Shown here: positions 25,314-33,812 of the stretch, one piece after another
How the letters are laid out: each line of letters opens with the position of its first letter
How positions within the stretch are numbered: position 1 is the first letter of the stretch
Made by a program: the position numbers and the translations under genes
Notes under the pieces: model-generated
Database searches by the model: none
Seen by the model: the letters and a program-made list of their open reading frames with translations, nothing else
Told to the model about the DNA's origin: nothing
DNA from: Leptonema sp964619535
GTDB taxonomy: Bacteria > Spirochaetota > Leptospiria > Leptospirales > Leptonemataceae
Length of the DNA: 64,000 nucleotides
Direction of reading: 5' to 3'
NCBI GenBank assembly: GCA_964619535.1
Contig: CAZUEX010000003.1
Coordinates: forward strand, 124,001 to 188,000

Positions 25314-26183
25314 ATGGGCTTGAAGAAAACGGGGCTGGGACGAGGACTTTCTAATCTGATACCGGATGCACCTGCACCGGGAAATGCATCTTCACAGGAA
25401 TTTCAGTATCTGAGCATCGATGAGATCGAACCAAATCCTGCTCAACCGCGACGTCGATTTAAAGAGCAGGAGCTGAAGGAGCTGGCCTCAACGATTCAAA
25501 CCGTTGGTGTGATCGAGCCCATCGTCGTTCGAAAGAAGGGCCAGCGATACATGATCATCTCGGGCGAGCGGCGGTGGCGTGCGTCGAAGATGATTGGCTA
25601 CAAAAAGATACCGGCCATCATCAAGGACTTCGATGACGTTCGTGCAGCGGAGGTGGCCTTGATCGAAAACATTCAGCGTGAAGACCTGAGTGCTATCGAA
25701 GAGGCCCGGGCCTATGAAAGCCTGATGTCTTTGACCGGAGACAAGCCGGGAGATCTTGCAAAGAAGGTGGGGAAGGATCGTACGACGATAACGAACCTGC
25801 TGCGTCTTCTGAAGCTGCCCGAAGAGATCCTGCAGCTGGTAGAAGAGAAGATGATTACAGCCGGTCAGGCCCGTCCGCTGCTGGGTCTGGGCGACCGTAA
25901 GATGATGGTGCAGCTTGCCGGTAAGATTGCGCGTGAAGGCTGGTCTGCTCGGCGTGTTGAGGATGAGGTGGCGAGGTTAACCGAAGGCGTAGGTCCGGCG
26001 CGGTCAAAGTCGACAAAGAAGGATGCCAACACCCGGAAAATCGAAGAGCGTATTCGGGCCCGGCTGACGGCCAAAGTTGACCTCAGTCATAAAAGCAGCG
26101 GTGCCGGAAAGCTGACGATCCAGTACACCTCCCTGGATGACCTGGAGCGGATTCTCGATCTGATGGGCGTGAAGATGTCCTGA
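25314..26183 (+). CDS. parB: chromosome partitioning protein ParB/Spo0J
   Basis: A 289-residue ParB: GLGRGLSNLIPD at the start (ParA-interacting end), IEPNPAQPRRRF, the CTPase motif region IISGERRWRASKM, ALIENIQREDLSAIEEARAY, and the helix-turn-helix region around LAKKVGKDRTTITNLLRLLKLP. A C-terminal dimerisation segment ends the protein. It binds the parS site at 23975-23990. AGGAG precedes the ATG. Length is typical. Confidence 0.98.
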   Translation: MGLKKTGLGRGLSNLIPDAPAPGNASSQEFQYLSIDEIEPNPAQPRRRFKEQELKELASTIQTVGVIEPIVVRKKGQRYMIISGERRWRASKMIGYKKIPAIIKDFDDVRAAEVALIENIQREDLSAIEEARAYESLMSLTGDKPGDLAKKVGKDRTTITNLLRLLKLPEEILQLVEEKMITAGQARPLLGLGDRKMMVQLAGKIAREGWSARRVEDEVARLTEGVGPARSKSTKKDANTRKIEERIRARLTAKVDLSHKSSGAGKLTIQYTSLDDLERILDLMGVKMS

Positions 26184-26303
26184 GGGCTGTGCAGGCTTTT
26201 TTTGCCTGGCGAAGTATTCGGGATGGCCGGGCCTGCATGAATGACTTATTTCCAGAATAGCGACTGAACAGTGTGCAGTGCAAACGAAACCTGGAGAAAC
26301 CAT

Positions 26304-26882
26304 ATGAAGAAATTGATGATGCTTGTGGCTGCGGCCTTTTTTGTAACGCAGGTGGAAGCGGCTGAGTTTGAGGTTGATCCCGCTCATTCGCAGGTAGGCT
26401 TTTCCGTGAAGCACATGGTGATTTCGAACGTCAAAGGGACGTTTCGGGAGTTTGAAGGGAAGTTCACCTTTGACGAAGCGAAACGGGTTTTTACGGCCGG
26501 TGAAGCGGTCATCAAAGTAAAGAGCATCTTTACGAATGAGCCGAAGCGAGACGATCACCTTCGATCCCCGGATTTCTTTGATGCGAAGAAATATCCTGAG
26601 ATACGCTTTGTGTTGAAGAGTGGCCGTCTTTCCGGCAAGAATGTGCAGGTGGTGGGAGACCTAACGATCCGCGGTGTGACAAAGACCGTCGTGCTGAATG
26701 GTCAGTACCTGGGAGCCGTGAAGGATCCCTGGGGCAATGAGCGAGTGGGCTTTACGGCCACGGGAAAGATCAATCGTAAAGACTTTGGCCTTGCCTGGAA
26801 CAAACTGCTGGAAACCGGTGGCGCTGTGGTTGGCGACGAGGTAACCCTGATGATTGAACTGGAAGGCATTAAGAAAAAGTAA
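26304..26882 (+). CDS. YceI-family periplasmic lipid-binding-type protein
   Basis: A 192-residue protein with a signal peptide (MKKLMMLVAAAFFVTQVEAA) and a YceI lipocalin-like barrel. Signatures are FEVDPAHSQVGFSVKHM at the mature start, RDDHLRSPDFFDAKKYPEI and LTIRGVTKTVVL. Known family members bind isoprenoid-type lipids in the periplasm. GGAG seven bases before the ATG at 26304 decides the start. A strong terminator follows. Confidence 0.93.
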   Translation: MKKLMMLVAAAFFVTQVEAAEFEVDPAHSQVGFSVKHMVISNVKGTFREFEGKFTFDEAKRVFTAGEAVIKVKSIFTNEPKRDDHLRSPDFFDAKKYPEIRFVLKSGRLSGKNVQVVGDLTIRGVTKTVVLNGQYLGAVKDPWGNERVGFTATGKINRKDFGLAWNKLLETGGAVVGDEVTLMIELEGIKKK

Positions 26883-26920
26883 TCGAAGGCCGCTGAGCTA
26901 TTGTGAAACATTGGAAACAA

Positions 26921-26946
26921 AAACCCGTCCACGGACGGGTTTTTTT
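26921..26946 (+). terminator. Rho-independent terminator after the yceI-family gene
   Basis: ACCCGTC and GACGGGT form a seven-base stem with a CACG loop, followed by T residues. On the other strand the preceding A-run would serve the convergent rhomboid-like gene as well, so it may act in both directions. Confidence 0.85.
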
Positions 26947-26973
26947 GTTGGGCTGCAGGCGTGACGGCCGTTG

Positions 26974-27732
26974 CTACTTCGATCGGATGTGTTCGTGGTT
27001 GTGCAGGTGGTTGCTGCAGTATTCATGATCGTCGCAGTCCACGCAGTATCGAAAGTCCATCGTGGGGTCGTCTGCTTCGGTAATTCCGCAGACGGTGCAG
27101 CGGTGAATGCTCTGTGGTGGACGTGCCCGACGTTTGAAGGCTGCTGCACGGGATAAGCCTGCCGTATGCATCAGATAGGGAACGGCAAAGAAGAAGATGT
27201 AGTTGGCAAAGCCAAGCAGGGGCCCGAGCATGGGAAGGAGCGTTCCCTGGCTCAATGAGATCATGATCGGTGCATAGAGCTGATAGGCGACGATGATGGC
27301 CGCCAGCCATCGATACTTAACGGGAATGACGAAGAAGAGCAAAAGCTGCTGCTCTGGATTCAGATGAGCCACAGCCAGAAAGATCGAAAGATAGATAAAG
27401 GCCGGTGGGATGGTGTAGAGGGCGGAGCCTGCAATGCAGAAAAGGATACCCGTCAGGATGTAGAGGGTGTAGCGCCGATCGCCGATGGCTGCTTCGAGGT
27501 TCTGCCCGATGACGTAGATCATGTACAGGTAGATTAGCAGGGATAAGGGCGTCGTAGCGATACGGAAGGGATAGAGAAGGACCGTCCACCACTGATCGGT
27601 GAAGAGTTTGGCAAAAGAGTACGCCGGCAAAGGCAGAAGGAGATCCAGTCCGTTGATCAGGGCTATAAGCAGAACGAGCGTCGCTGTTAAATTCGGAATT
27701 GCAAGGGCAGACGGGTTGAATTTCTTCTTCAT
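26974..27732 (-). CDS. rhomboid-like membrane protein with C-terminal zinc-ribbon-type tail
   Basis: A 252-residue protein with about six hydrophobic segments arranged as in rhomboid-fold proteins (DQWWTVLLYPFRI region, later LGPLLGFANYIFFF). The GxSG catalytic serine motif is absent, so it is probably not a protease. The cytosolic tail (about 208-252) carries CTVC, CVDC, a further Cys and a His-rich end, suggesting a metal-binding ribbon. Function unknown; it is convergent with the yceI-family gene. Confidence 0.7.
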   Translation of the reverse strand: MKKKFNPSALAIPNLTATLVLLIALINGLDLLLPLPAYSFAKLFTDQWWTVLLYPFRIATTPLSLLIYLYMIYVIGQNLEAAIGDRRYTLYILTGILFCIAGSALYTIPPAFIYLSIFLAVAHLNPEQQLLLFFVIPVKYRWLAAIIVAYQLYAPIMISLSQGTLLPMLGPLLGFANYIFFFAVPYLMHTAGLSRAAAFKRRARPPQSIHRCTVCGITEADDPTMDFRYCVDCDDHEYCSNHLHNHEHIRSK

Positions 27733-27794
27733 TAACTCATCGGGGGACGGGCAGCTCTGCCGGTCAACCGCATTCAGGAGAAGCGCCTACCGCT

Positions 27795-28514
27795 ATGCCA
27801 GTAGAAAAGAAACGGAGCAATCCAGCGGGACCACCAGGGCGGATCGAGGCCTTTTTTCGTATGCTGCGCTGGGAGCTTCGGCTTGAACTGCGGAATGCAG
27901 GGACCCTCATTGTATTGCTGCCGTATGCAGCCACGCTGGCCGTGCTGTTCCACTATTCTCTGGTTCCGGCGGTGTTTCAGGAAGGCAAGAACCTGATGGG
28001 CCTGCTTTTGATCTCTCTGTTTTTTATGGTATCGATGATGACGGCCAGGGCCATGGGGCGTGAAAAAGAGTCCGGTGCCTTTCGGATCCTTTTGATGTCG
28101 GGCATGGATCGCATGTCGTATCTGATATCGCGGGTGCTCGTAAAGTCGCTTTTTGTTGTTCTGCTGCTGGCCGTGTATTCGGTTCTCTATAACGTGCTTC
28201 TGGTGGGCACTTCGCAGTTCTTTGAGCTGACCGGGCGCACGATGTTGTTTCTTATCCCGTGTACCATGAACCTTGTCCTGCTGGGCGAGATGGTATCGAT
28301 TCTTTCTGGTGGGAACCGTCTGCGCGAGATCGTTTTGCCTATCCTGTTTTTTCCACTGTCCTTGCCGATCTTTATTGTTTATTCGGGCAGCCTGTCGGTA
28401 ATCGAGGGAAAGGCTGCGGCGGGTCCCTTTACCATTGTGTTGCTTTCACTGCTGGCAGTGTATGCAGGCGTGGGAACGTTATTCTTTCAGTTTATGGCCA
28501 CGGATGAGGCCTGA
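27795..28514 (+). CDS. ccmB: haem exporter membrane protein CcmB
   Basis: A 239-residue protein with six membrane segments and the CcmB pattern: MLRWELRLELRNAGTL at the N-terminus, AMGREKESGAFRILLMS after helix two, and LPILFFPLSLPIFIVY. CcmB works with CcmA and CcmC in cytochrome c maturation (system I). No ccmA is adjacent. The ccmC start is 10 bases downstream. Confidence 0.9.
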   Translation: MPVEKKRSNPAGPPGRIEAFFRMLRWELRLELRNAGTLIVLLPYAATLAVLFHYSLVPAVFQEGKNLMGLLLISLFFMVSMMTARAMGREKESGAFRILLMSGMDRMSYLISRVLVKSLFVVLLLAVYSVLYNVLLVGTSQFFELTGRTMLFLIPCTMNLVLLGEMVSILSGGNRLREIVLPILFFPLSLPIFIVYSGSLSVIEGKAAAGPFTIVLLSLLAVYAGVGTLFFQFMATDEA

Positions 28515-28524
28515 AGAGGTGAAG

Positions 28525-29193
28525 ATGGAGATTCGAAGCTTGAATTCGTTGCAGAATGTTCTGATGATTCTGGCAGCTCTGGCCATGCCTGCAGTGGTAA
28601 TGCTTGCGATGTACTATCCGCCTGTAATAGCCGAGCAGGGACAGGCGCATCGCATCTTTTATATTCATGTGCCGGTGGCATGGGTTGCCCTGTATTCACC
28701 TGCCATCGGTGCACTGGCCGGTGTGGCTTACCTGTTTCGTCGCGAAGAGCGATTTGATACGCTTGTGGTTGTGTCGATGCGTCTGGCTCTGCTGTTTGCA
28801 CTGGGTGTGGTGATCAGCGGTCCGCTCTGGGCCTCGACGGAATGGGGTGTATACTGGAACTGGAAGGATTCTCGCCTGATGAGCTTTTTTATACTGGTGC
28901 TGACGATCGGCGGTTTCTTCGTCGTAAGGGAGTTTACCGAGGATCCGCGAAAGAGGGGGCTTTACAGTGCTGTGATGGCGTTGCTCTGTACCTTTGCGGC
29001 TCTGTTGACCTGGTTTGCCATCCGGGTTATTACTCCTGAAAGTCATCCCACCTCGGTTCTCGGGGCCATGTCGCCGAAGATTCGCCTTACGTTCTGGTTG
29101 TCTGTAATAGGCTTTCATTTTTACTATCTCTTTCTCTTCGTCCTGAGCTACCGGGCTGAGAAACTGCAAACGTTGATGGCCAGAGGGCGCTGA
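28525..29193 (+). CDS. ccmC: haem exporter protein CcmC
   Basis: A 222-residue, six-helix protein. RIFYIHVPVAWVALYS and the tryptophan-rich WGVYWNWKDSRL motif are diagnostic for CcmC, which places haem on CcmE in the periplasm. The ATG at 28525 follows GAAGAGGTGAAG at normal distance. It belongs to the ccmB operon. Confidence 0.95.
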   Translation: MEIRSLNSLQNVLMILAALAMPAVVMLAMYYPPVIAEQGQAHRIFYIHVPVAWVALYSPAIGALAGVAYLFRREERFDTLVVVSMRLALLFALGVVISGPLWASTEWGVYWNWKDSRLMSFFILVLTIGGFFVVREFTEDPRKRGLYSAVMALLCTFAALLTWFAIRVITPESHPTSVLGAMSPKIRLTFWLSVIGFHFYYLFLFVLSYRAEKLQTLMARGR

Positions 29194-29223
29194 TTACTGC
29201 AAGACCAAGGAATAACCCAAGGA

Positions 29224-29694
29224 ATGACGATGAAACGATCGATACTATTTCTACTGTTCGCTACCCTGCCTGTGGGGGCGGTAATCTCTGCCGATCCAGC
29301 GCAGGCCTTGAAAGAAGAGTCGGCAAGGCTGGAGCAGAAGGCCGATGCCCTGTTGCAGCTGAGTCCCGCTGAGCAGAAAGAGGAGATTCTCAAGCTTTCC
29401 ACAGCGGAGGCAGAGGCCCTGATGAATGCACTGAGCCGTCGAGTTGTGGCGAAGAATGCTGATGCCGCGGCTGTCTTTTATCTGTATGAACACCTGGCGT
29501 CACTGGATGCTATGGCACTGGCTCAAAAGCGGCTGGAACGGCTGCTCGCTGTGTTTGTGATCACGATGCTGCTGTTTGTGGGATATTTGATCTTTTTAAA
29601 CGTGCAGCAGAACAGAATTGTAAAGGCCTTGCAGCAAAGGCCGATTGACAGAAAAGAAACGCCCGATACTGTGCAGGTATATCGAGGCGAGTAG
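29224..29694 (+). CDS. secreted single-pass protein, possible CcmD-like function
   Basis: A 156-residue protein with a signal peptide (cleavage near ISADPA), an extended helical periplasmic part rich in Glu/Ala/Leu, and one C-terminal membrane helix (about 108-128) followed by a short Arg/Lys tail. CcmD in other bacteria is a tiny single-helix protein directly after CcmC; the last third here resembles that. The assignment is from position and topology only. It ends one base before the next gene. Confidence 0.55.
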   Translation: MTMKRSILFLLFATLPVGAVISADPAQALKEESARLEQKADALLQLSPAEQKEEILKLSTAEAEALMNALSRRVVAKNADAAAVFYLYEHLASLDAMALAQKRLERLLAVFVITMLLFVGYLIFLNVQQNRIVKALQQRPIDRKETPDTVQVYRGE

Positions 29695-30522
29695 ATGCCT
29701 GTTTACTGCCTGGATAACTTCAAGCATCCGTATATACGCTTTGAGAAACGATTCCTCTGGCCTTCCGTCCATTTGATTCGGACCGTTGACGAGGAAACGG
29801 AAAAGGTACGTGCGCTTCTGTCTGAATACTGGCCTGATTTTTCTGAAGAATATGCGTTCTGGCGGAACGAGCGGTTTTCCGGTCATCAGAGATATCTGAG
29901 TTTTGTCTGTCAGTCCGATGCCCTGAAGCAGTACGGCATGATGCTGGAGCTGCGGGTGCTTGCCGGTTATGCAGGTGGTGCAGAGCCAGAGGAAATCGTT
30001 CGCCCTGCCGAGCAGGATCGCTCTCCGGAATTCTATACGGACCGCATCTACTTCAAGGCTGCACTGGTTCCGGTAGAGGAATACAGGGTTGGCAGAGGCC
30101 AGGTACAGCACATTGACATACGAACGTTTAACGAAATCCTGCAGGCCTCGAGCTACAGCCTTTCCGTCGATCAAAAGGAAGTATGGACAACGGCCCTTTT
30201 CGACTCCATCGATTATACGGCCATCCAGGAGCGTATACTGCAGTTGTTAGGTGAACTGGAAGCGTGGAAGCCCGGCCGGCTTTTCTTTCCTGTGGTGATC
30301 GAACACATGACCTTTTGTCTGAATGTGTTAACCCTTCAACAGGCGGAAGCCATGGCCGCTGCCTTTGCAGAACTGATCAAACACATACAGCAGGAGGATC
30401 TTCGCGGAATGCAATCGGTAGAGCAGTGGAAGCGGTACATTGCAGGATGGAAGATGGATCGAACACTTTCGCGGTCGGGCAATCCACACTGGATCTTTGC
30501 ACAGATTCCGGAGGCCGTATGA
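29695..30522 (+). CDS. hypothetical cytoplasmic protein in the ccm operon
   Basis: A 275-residue protein without signal peptide or membrane segments. It is rich in aromatics and charged residues, with notable stretches such as HPYIRFEKRFLWPSVHLIR and ALFDSIDYTAIQERILQLLGE. I recognise no family. It starts directly after the preceding gene, and its stop overlaps the next start (ATGA). The chain ccmB-ccmC-29224-29695-30519 therefore looks like one operon. Confidence 0.7.
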   Translation: MPVYCLDNFKHPYIRFEKRFLWPSVHLIRTVDEETEKVRALLSEYWPDFSEEYAFWRNERFSGHQRYLSFVCQSDALKQYGMMLELRVLAGYAGGAEPEEIVRPAEQDRSPEFYTDRIYFKAALVPVEEYRVGRGQVQHIDIRTFNEILQASSYSLSVDQKEVWTTALFDSIDYTAIQERILQLLGELEAWKPGRLFFPVVIEHMTFCLNVLTLQQAEAMAAAFAELIKHIQQEDLRGMQSVEQWKRYIAGWKMDRTLSRSGNPHWIFAQIPEAV

Positions 30523-31448
30523 TGGGGATCGGACGGCTGGTAGCCAGCCACGTGTTGCAGCATGTGTATCTGTTGCTGTTGTATGCAGCATTTCTTAGTT
30601 CCTGTTCCAGTCCGGAAGTAAAGCATTTGCCATGCGGCCAGAGCCTGGATCTTGAGGGGGTGTCGGATATTGCTGATAGCGGTGCGGGCTTTCTTTTTGT
30701 AGCGGTGCAGGATCGCAGCAAGGTGGATCTAAAGAACGAGCACCTGAATACAGGCAGGATTGTTACAGTAAACCGACGAACACTTCGCATTCAGGAACCG
30801 GTTGTGCGAGGCCGGGATGACTATCCGTTTAAGCCGCTTGGTATCGATGCAAGCAGGAAGGGAAGGTCGATATACCTGTTTGTGGTGAATGAGGCTTTTC
30901 GCGATCAGCGAAGTATTGAGGTGTATACGTATACAGGAAATGCCCTGCAGTTCGTGAAACGGATCCGAACGGCCCGGATGCAGGGGATTACTGACATTCT
31001 GCTTTTTTCCGATGACGAATTCGTTGTTGTTCGAGAGAAGCCTGCGGGCTTTGCTGGTAAGCTTGGCGATGTAATCTATCACCATAATCAGGCCCTGCAC
31101 TATCTGCCGCTGAAAACAGGCGGAGCTTCGCATATTCACAGCGGTGGAGCACGATCGGTGTTGATTGCCAATGGCAAAAGGATAGTGAGATTCAGCCTGG
31201 ATCACCGGTCGTTGCAAAGCGTGGCAGTTTTATCTGGCGAGGCCCCGGTGCAGGCCTTTCTGGACGATGGCATTATGTACGTGCTGCATGAGGGGGACGA
31301 AGCTCGCTTCTCGATGGATGCTGATCTTTATTCCCTGCCTGTAAAGGATCCCTCTGCCTTTGTGGTTTTGCGGCCCGAGAAAAAGATCTTAATCGGCAGC
31401 CGGAAGGGGGGATTGACCTTCTGCGATCTGCCTGCTGCGGCTGAGTAG
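30519..31448 (+). CDS. lipoprotein with paraoxonase/SMP-30-like beta-propeller
   Basis: A 309-residue lipoprotein: hydrophobic signal, lipobox around FLSSC (C29), then an all-beta region. LDLEGVSDI, FKPLGIDASRKGRSIYLFVVN, IEVYTYTGNALQFVKRIR and ITDILLFSDDEFVVV follow the arylesterase/paraoxonase propeller pattern (HGI-type blade, VVNH-type blade, NDI-type blade), although the usual metal-binding His and Asn are changed. The enzymatic role is therefore doubtful. GGAGG precedes the ATG. The last 60 bases overlap the Maf-type gene on the other strand. Confidence 0.6.
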   Translation: MMGIGRLVASHVLQHVYLLLLYAAFLSSCSSPEVKHLPCGQSLDLEGVSDIADSGAGFLFVAVQDRSKVDLKNEHLNTGRIVTVNRRTLRIQEPVVRGRDDYPFKPLGIDASRKGRSIYLFVVNEAFRDQRSIEVYTYTGNALQFVKRIRTARMQGITDILLFSDDEFVVVREKPAGFAGKLGDVIYHHNQALHYLPLKTGGASHIHSGGARSVLIANGKRIVRFSLDHRSLQSVAVLSGEAPVQAFLDDGIMYVLHEGDEARFSMDADLYSLPVKDPSAFVVLRPEKKILIGSRKGGLTFCDLPAAAE

Positions 31449-33041
31449 TCGTCGGTGAAAGGCCAGAGAAGAGCGCAGGTCTGCAAAGAACTCTTCGAGG
31501 TTATCCGAATGCGGCAACTGTTGTAAGAGTCGGTCCTGCATGCCACTGCTTAACAGGCGAAGAACGGGCATGGCGAGACGGGAATCCATTTCAAGCAGCC
31601 TGTTTGCCAGATCTGCAGAAGGGCTCTGCTCCAGAAGCTGGCTGATCGAGTTCAGTGCAGAATCGAGTTGATCGAGGATGCCGCGGTGGGTGGCACCGGC
31701 AGGCTCTGGCGGGTGCACGTCGGATAATTCTGGAAAAGAGGCCAGCCGATCCGAAAGGGTGTCGGGTCGGATGGTCTGCTGGCCGGGAAAGCTGGCACCG
31801 CCGCCATCGACATGGATCACGTGGGGATCGGGAAGCCTGGAGCGGTACCATTCGTAAAAGATCAGCAGTTTATCGTTTGAGGGCACTGTTTTCCCATCTG
31901 CATTGATGAGGCTGCGTCGATCGATGGCCGTTAGCTGTGCATGGTTCTGTTGATGCGCTGTAAAGAGGCGGTGTGTCTTCGCCATGGCAGCTTCTTCAAG
32001 AGCCGAGCCGCGGGCATGGATGCGCTGGCCAGGAAATGACAGATCCATGCCACAGAGGAATATGGGGGAACATCCGAACTTCTTTGCCAGGTCGAAGGCA
32101 TTGGTGGAAACGGACCCTCCGAATTCCAGCTCTCCGGGGCCGTCAGGAAAGGCCGCTTGTAACAGTGCAGCGGCTGCGGGTAGGGGATTGTGAAAGGTAT
32201 AATAGGGGCCCCGCAGATGCCGCAATACCAGATAGCATACGGTGGCGTCGAGGATAACAGTGGCCTTCCCCCTATAAGAACGGATATGTAAAAAGTTAGC
32301 CGCCTGGGCATCGACGGCAAGCACGTAGTCAGGATCCAGTCCGTAATGACGCAGCGCTGCAATGGCCGTATCGACGGCAATCAGCACGTAGCGGGAACGA
32401 TTCTTTGCAAGGGCTGGAAGGCATCCGTCCAGGGATGGACCGGCGGAAACAACCACGGCTGGCTGGCCGTTGTGCTTTCCGAACAGGCTGGATACGGGAA
32501 GCCATTGCCCGGTGGTTGCAAAGTTATAGTACAGGTTCTTGAGCCAGATACGGTCAAATCGCTTCAGGGTATTTCGGTTAACGGTCTCGCGAAAACGTTG
32601 TGTTTGTAACGTGGCGATAAAATCGGCGTATTCCTGACGCAGAGTGGGTTTTAGAAAAAAGATGTGCCAGTCCTCGATAGAGCCAGGGAGCATGGTCTTG
32701 AGCTGCGGCAGATCGGGTAGCGACGGACGGACGATGAAGCGACTGCTCCGGGCATGGCTGCCAGCAGCGGTGGTTTTCTCCAGTCGCTTCAGTACTGCCT
32801 GTCGGATCTGTGGGTTTGGTTCTACATAAAGCAGGGTGGCCGTGCTTTCCTGAAGCAGTAGATCGATGACGAAACCCAGTCCCGGCGAAAGCAAAAGAAC
32901 GCTTCTGGGCGACCGGGAAAGGATTTCTGATGCCTGTCGACGCGCTTCGCGTTGTGGGTTCCGACTGTGTACGGTCCTGCCGTTCACCCGTAGCTGCTGC
33001 GGGTTTTCAGCATCGGGTAAAAGGACTACCTCATCCGTCAT
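31389..33041 (-). CDS. Maf/DUF115-family motility-associated glycosyltransferase-like protein
   Basis: A 550-residue protein with a central DUF115 (MptE-like) domain: QPAVVVSAGPSLDGCLPAL, VLIAVDTAIAALRHYGLDPD, YVLAVDAQA and IFLCGMDLSF. Family members (Maf proteins) transfer nonulosonic acids such as pseudaminic acid to flagellin in several flagellated bacteria. No flagellin gene is in the window. It is preceded by an ABC ATPase overlapping by 11 bases and a phosphohexomutase, which fits a sugar-modification setting. Confidence 0.82.
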   Translation of the reverse strand: MTDEVVLLPDAENPQQLRVNGRTVHSRNPQREARRQASEILSRSPRSVLLLSPGLGFVIDLLLQESTATLLYVEPNPQIRQAVLKRLEKTTAAGSHARSSRFIVRPSLPDLPQLKTMLPGSIEDWHIFFLKPTLRQEYADFIATLQTQRFRETVNRNTLKRFDRIWLKNLYYNFATTGQWLPVSSLFGKHNGQPAVVVSAGPSLDGCLPALAKNRSRYVLIAVDTAIAALRHYGLDPDYVLAVDAQAANFLHIRSYRGKATVILDATVCYLVLRHLRGPYYTFHNPLPAAAALLQAAFPDGPGELEFGGSVSTNAFDLAKKFGCSPIFLCGMDLSFPGQRIHARGSALEEAAMAKTHRLFTAHQQNHAQLTAIDRRSLINADGKTVPSNDKLLIFYEWYRSRLPDPHVIHVDGGGASFPGQQTIRPDTLSDRLASFPELSDVHPPEPAGATHRGILDQLDSALNSISQLLEQSPSADLANRLLEMDSRLAMPVLRLLSSGMQDRLLQQLPHSDNLEEFFADLRSSLAFHRRLLSRSRQIAEGQSPLPAAD

Positions 33042-33810
33042 GTAAGACGTAGTAGCGGTCGTTATGCTGGCGGCAAATCAGTTTCATGTCATAAAGGTTG
33101 CTCAGGTTTTCTGAGGTCAGCACATCGGCTTTGGGTCCGGAGGCCATAATGCTGCCCTGCTTGAGTAAAATGACGTCTGTGACGAACTCAGGCACCTCTT
33201 CGATACGGTGCAGCACGGACAGCGACAGTGTGGGATGATCCTGCAGCGTAGAGGCAATCAACCGCTCAAAGGCAATCCTGGCCGGCAGATCGAGCCCATC
33301 AAAGGGCTCATCGAGGATCAGAACGGCTGGATTCGTCACAAGCGAACGCAGAAGCAGCATCCGGAAGCGTTCACCCGTGGACATGGTATTGAAGGCCCTG
33401 GTTTCGTCTGTGGACCGAACGTAGCGATGGAAAAACTCTTTCGCCGCGGCCCATTCTTCGGGCGTTGCCTCCTGGTAGTAGGCCAGGGCCTGGCGAAAGC
33501 CGGTGGCAATCAGCTCGAGGGCCGTAATGGTCGGATGATACGCCTCAAGATGAGCCGCATGACGGGGAAAGAAATAGCCGAAGAGCTGTTTCACATGCGC
33601 AGGATGTTCGGTCCCTGTATCCGTATGGACGTACACCTCGCCCGTCGTAGGCCATTCCACGCCACAGATGAGAGAAAGCAGAGTCGTTTTTCCGGCTCCA
33701 TTTGGACCGATCAGGCAATAGTGATGTCCTTGCTTCAGGCTCAAATTGATGCCTTTCAGGATCCTGTTGCCTGATCGTTCAAACGTAACGTCTGTAAGCG
33801 AAAGGTGCAT
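33031..33810 (-). CDS. ABC transporter ATP-binding protein (no adjacent permease)
   Basis: A 259-residue ATPase with Walker A (GPNGAGKTT), a Q-loop region, the signature variant MSTGERFRMLLLRSL, Walker B (VLILDEPFDGLDLP) and a switch His in SVLHRIEEVPEF. The signature and HRIEE style resemble YlmA/ModF-type soluble ATPases rather than canonical exporters. It lies two bases after the mutase stop and overlaps the Maf-type gene start. Partner unknown. Confidence 0.88.
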   Translation of the reverse strand: MHLSLTDVTFERSGNRILKGINLSLKQGHHYCLIGPNGAGKTTLLSLICGVEWPTTGEVYVHTDTGTEHPAHVKQLFGYFFPRHAAHLEAYHPTITALELIATGFRQALAYYQEATPEEWAAAKEFFHRYVRSTDETRAFNTMSTGERFRMLLLRSLVTNPAVLILDEPFDGLDLPARIAFERLIASTLQDHPTLSLSVLHRIEEVPEFVTDVILLKQGSIMASGPKADVLTSENLSNLYDMKLICRQHNDRYYVLHDG

Positions 33811-33812
33811 GG

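Noticed and set aside
26193..26213. Hairpin around CAGGC-T7-GCCTG after parB
   Set aside because: The T-run is in the loop rather than after the stem, so it is not a normal terminator; no other role evident.
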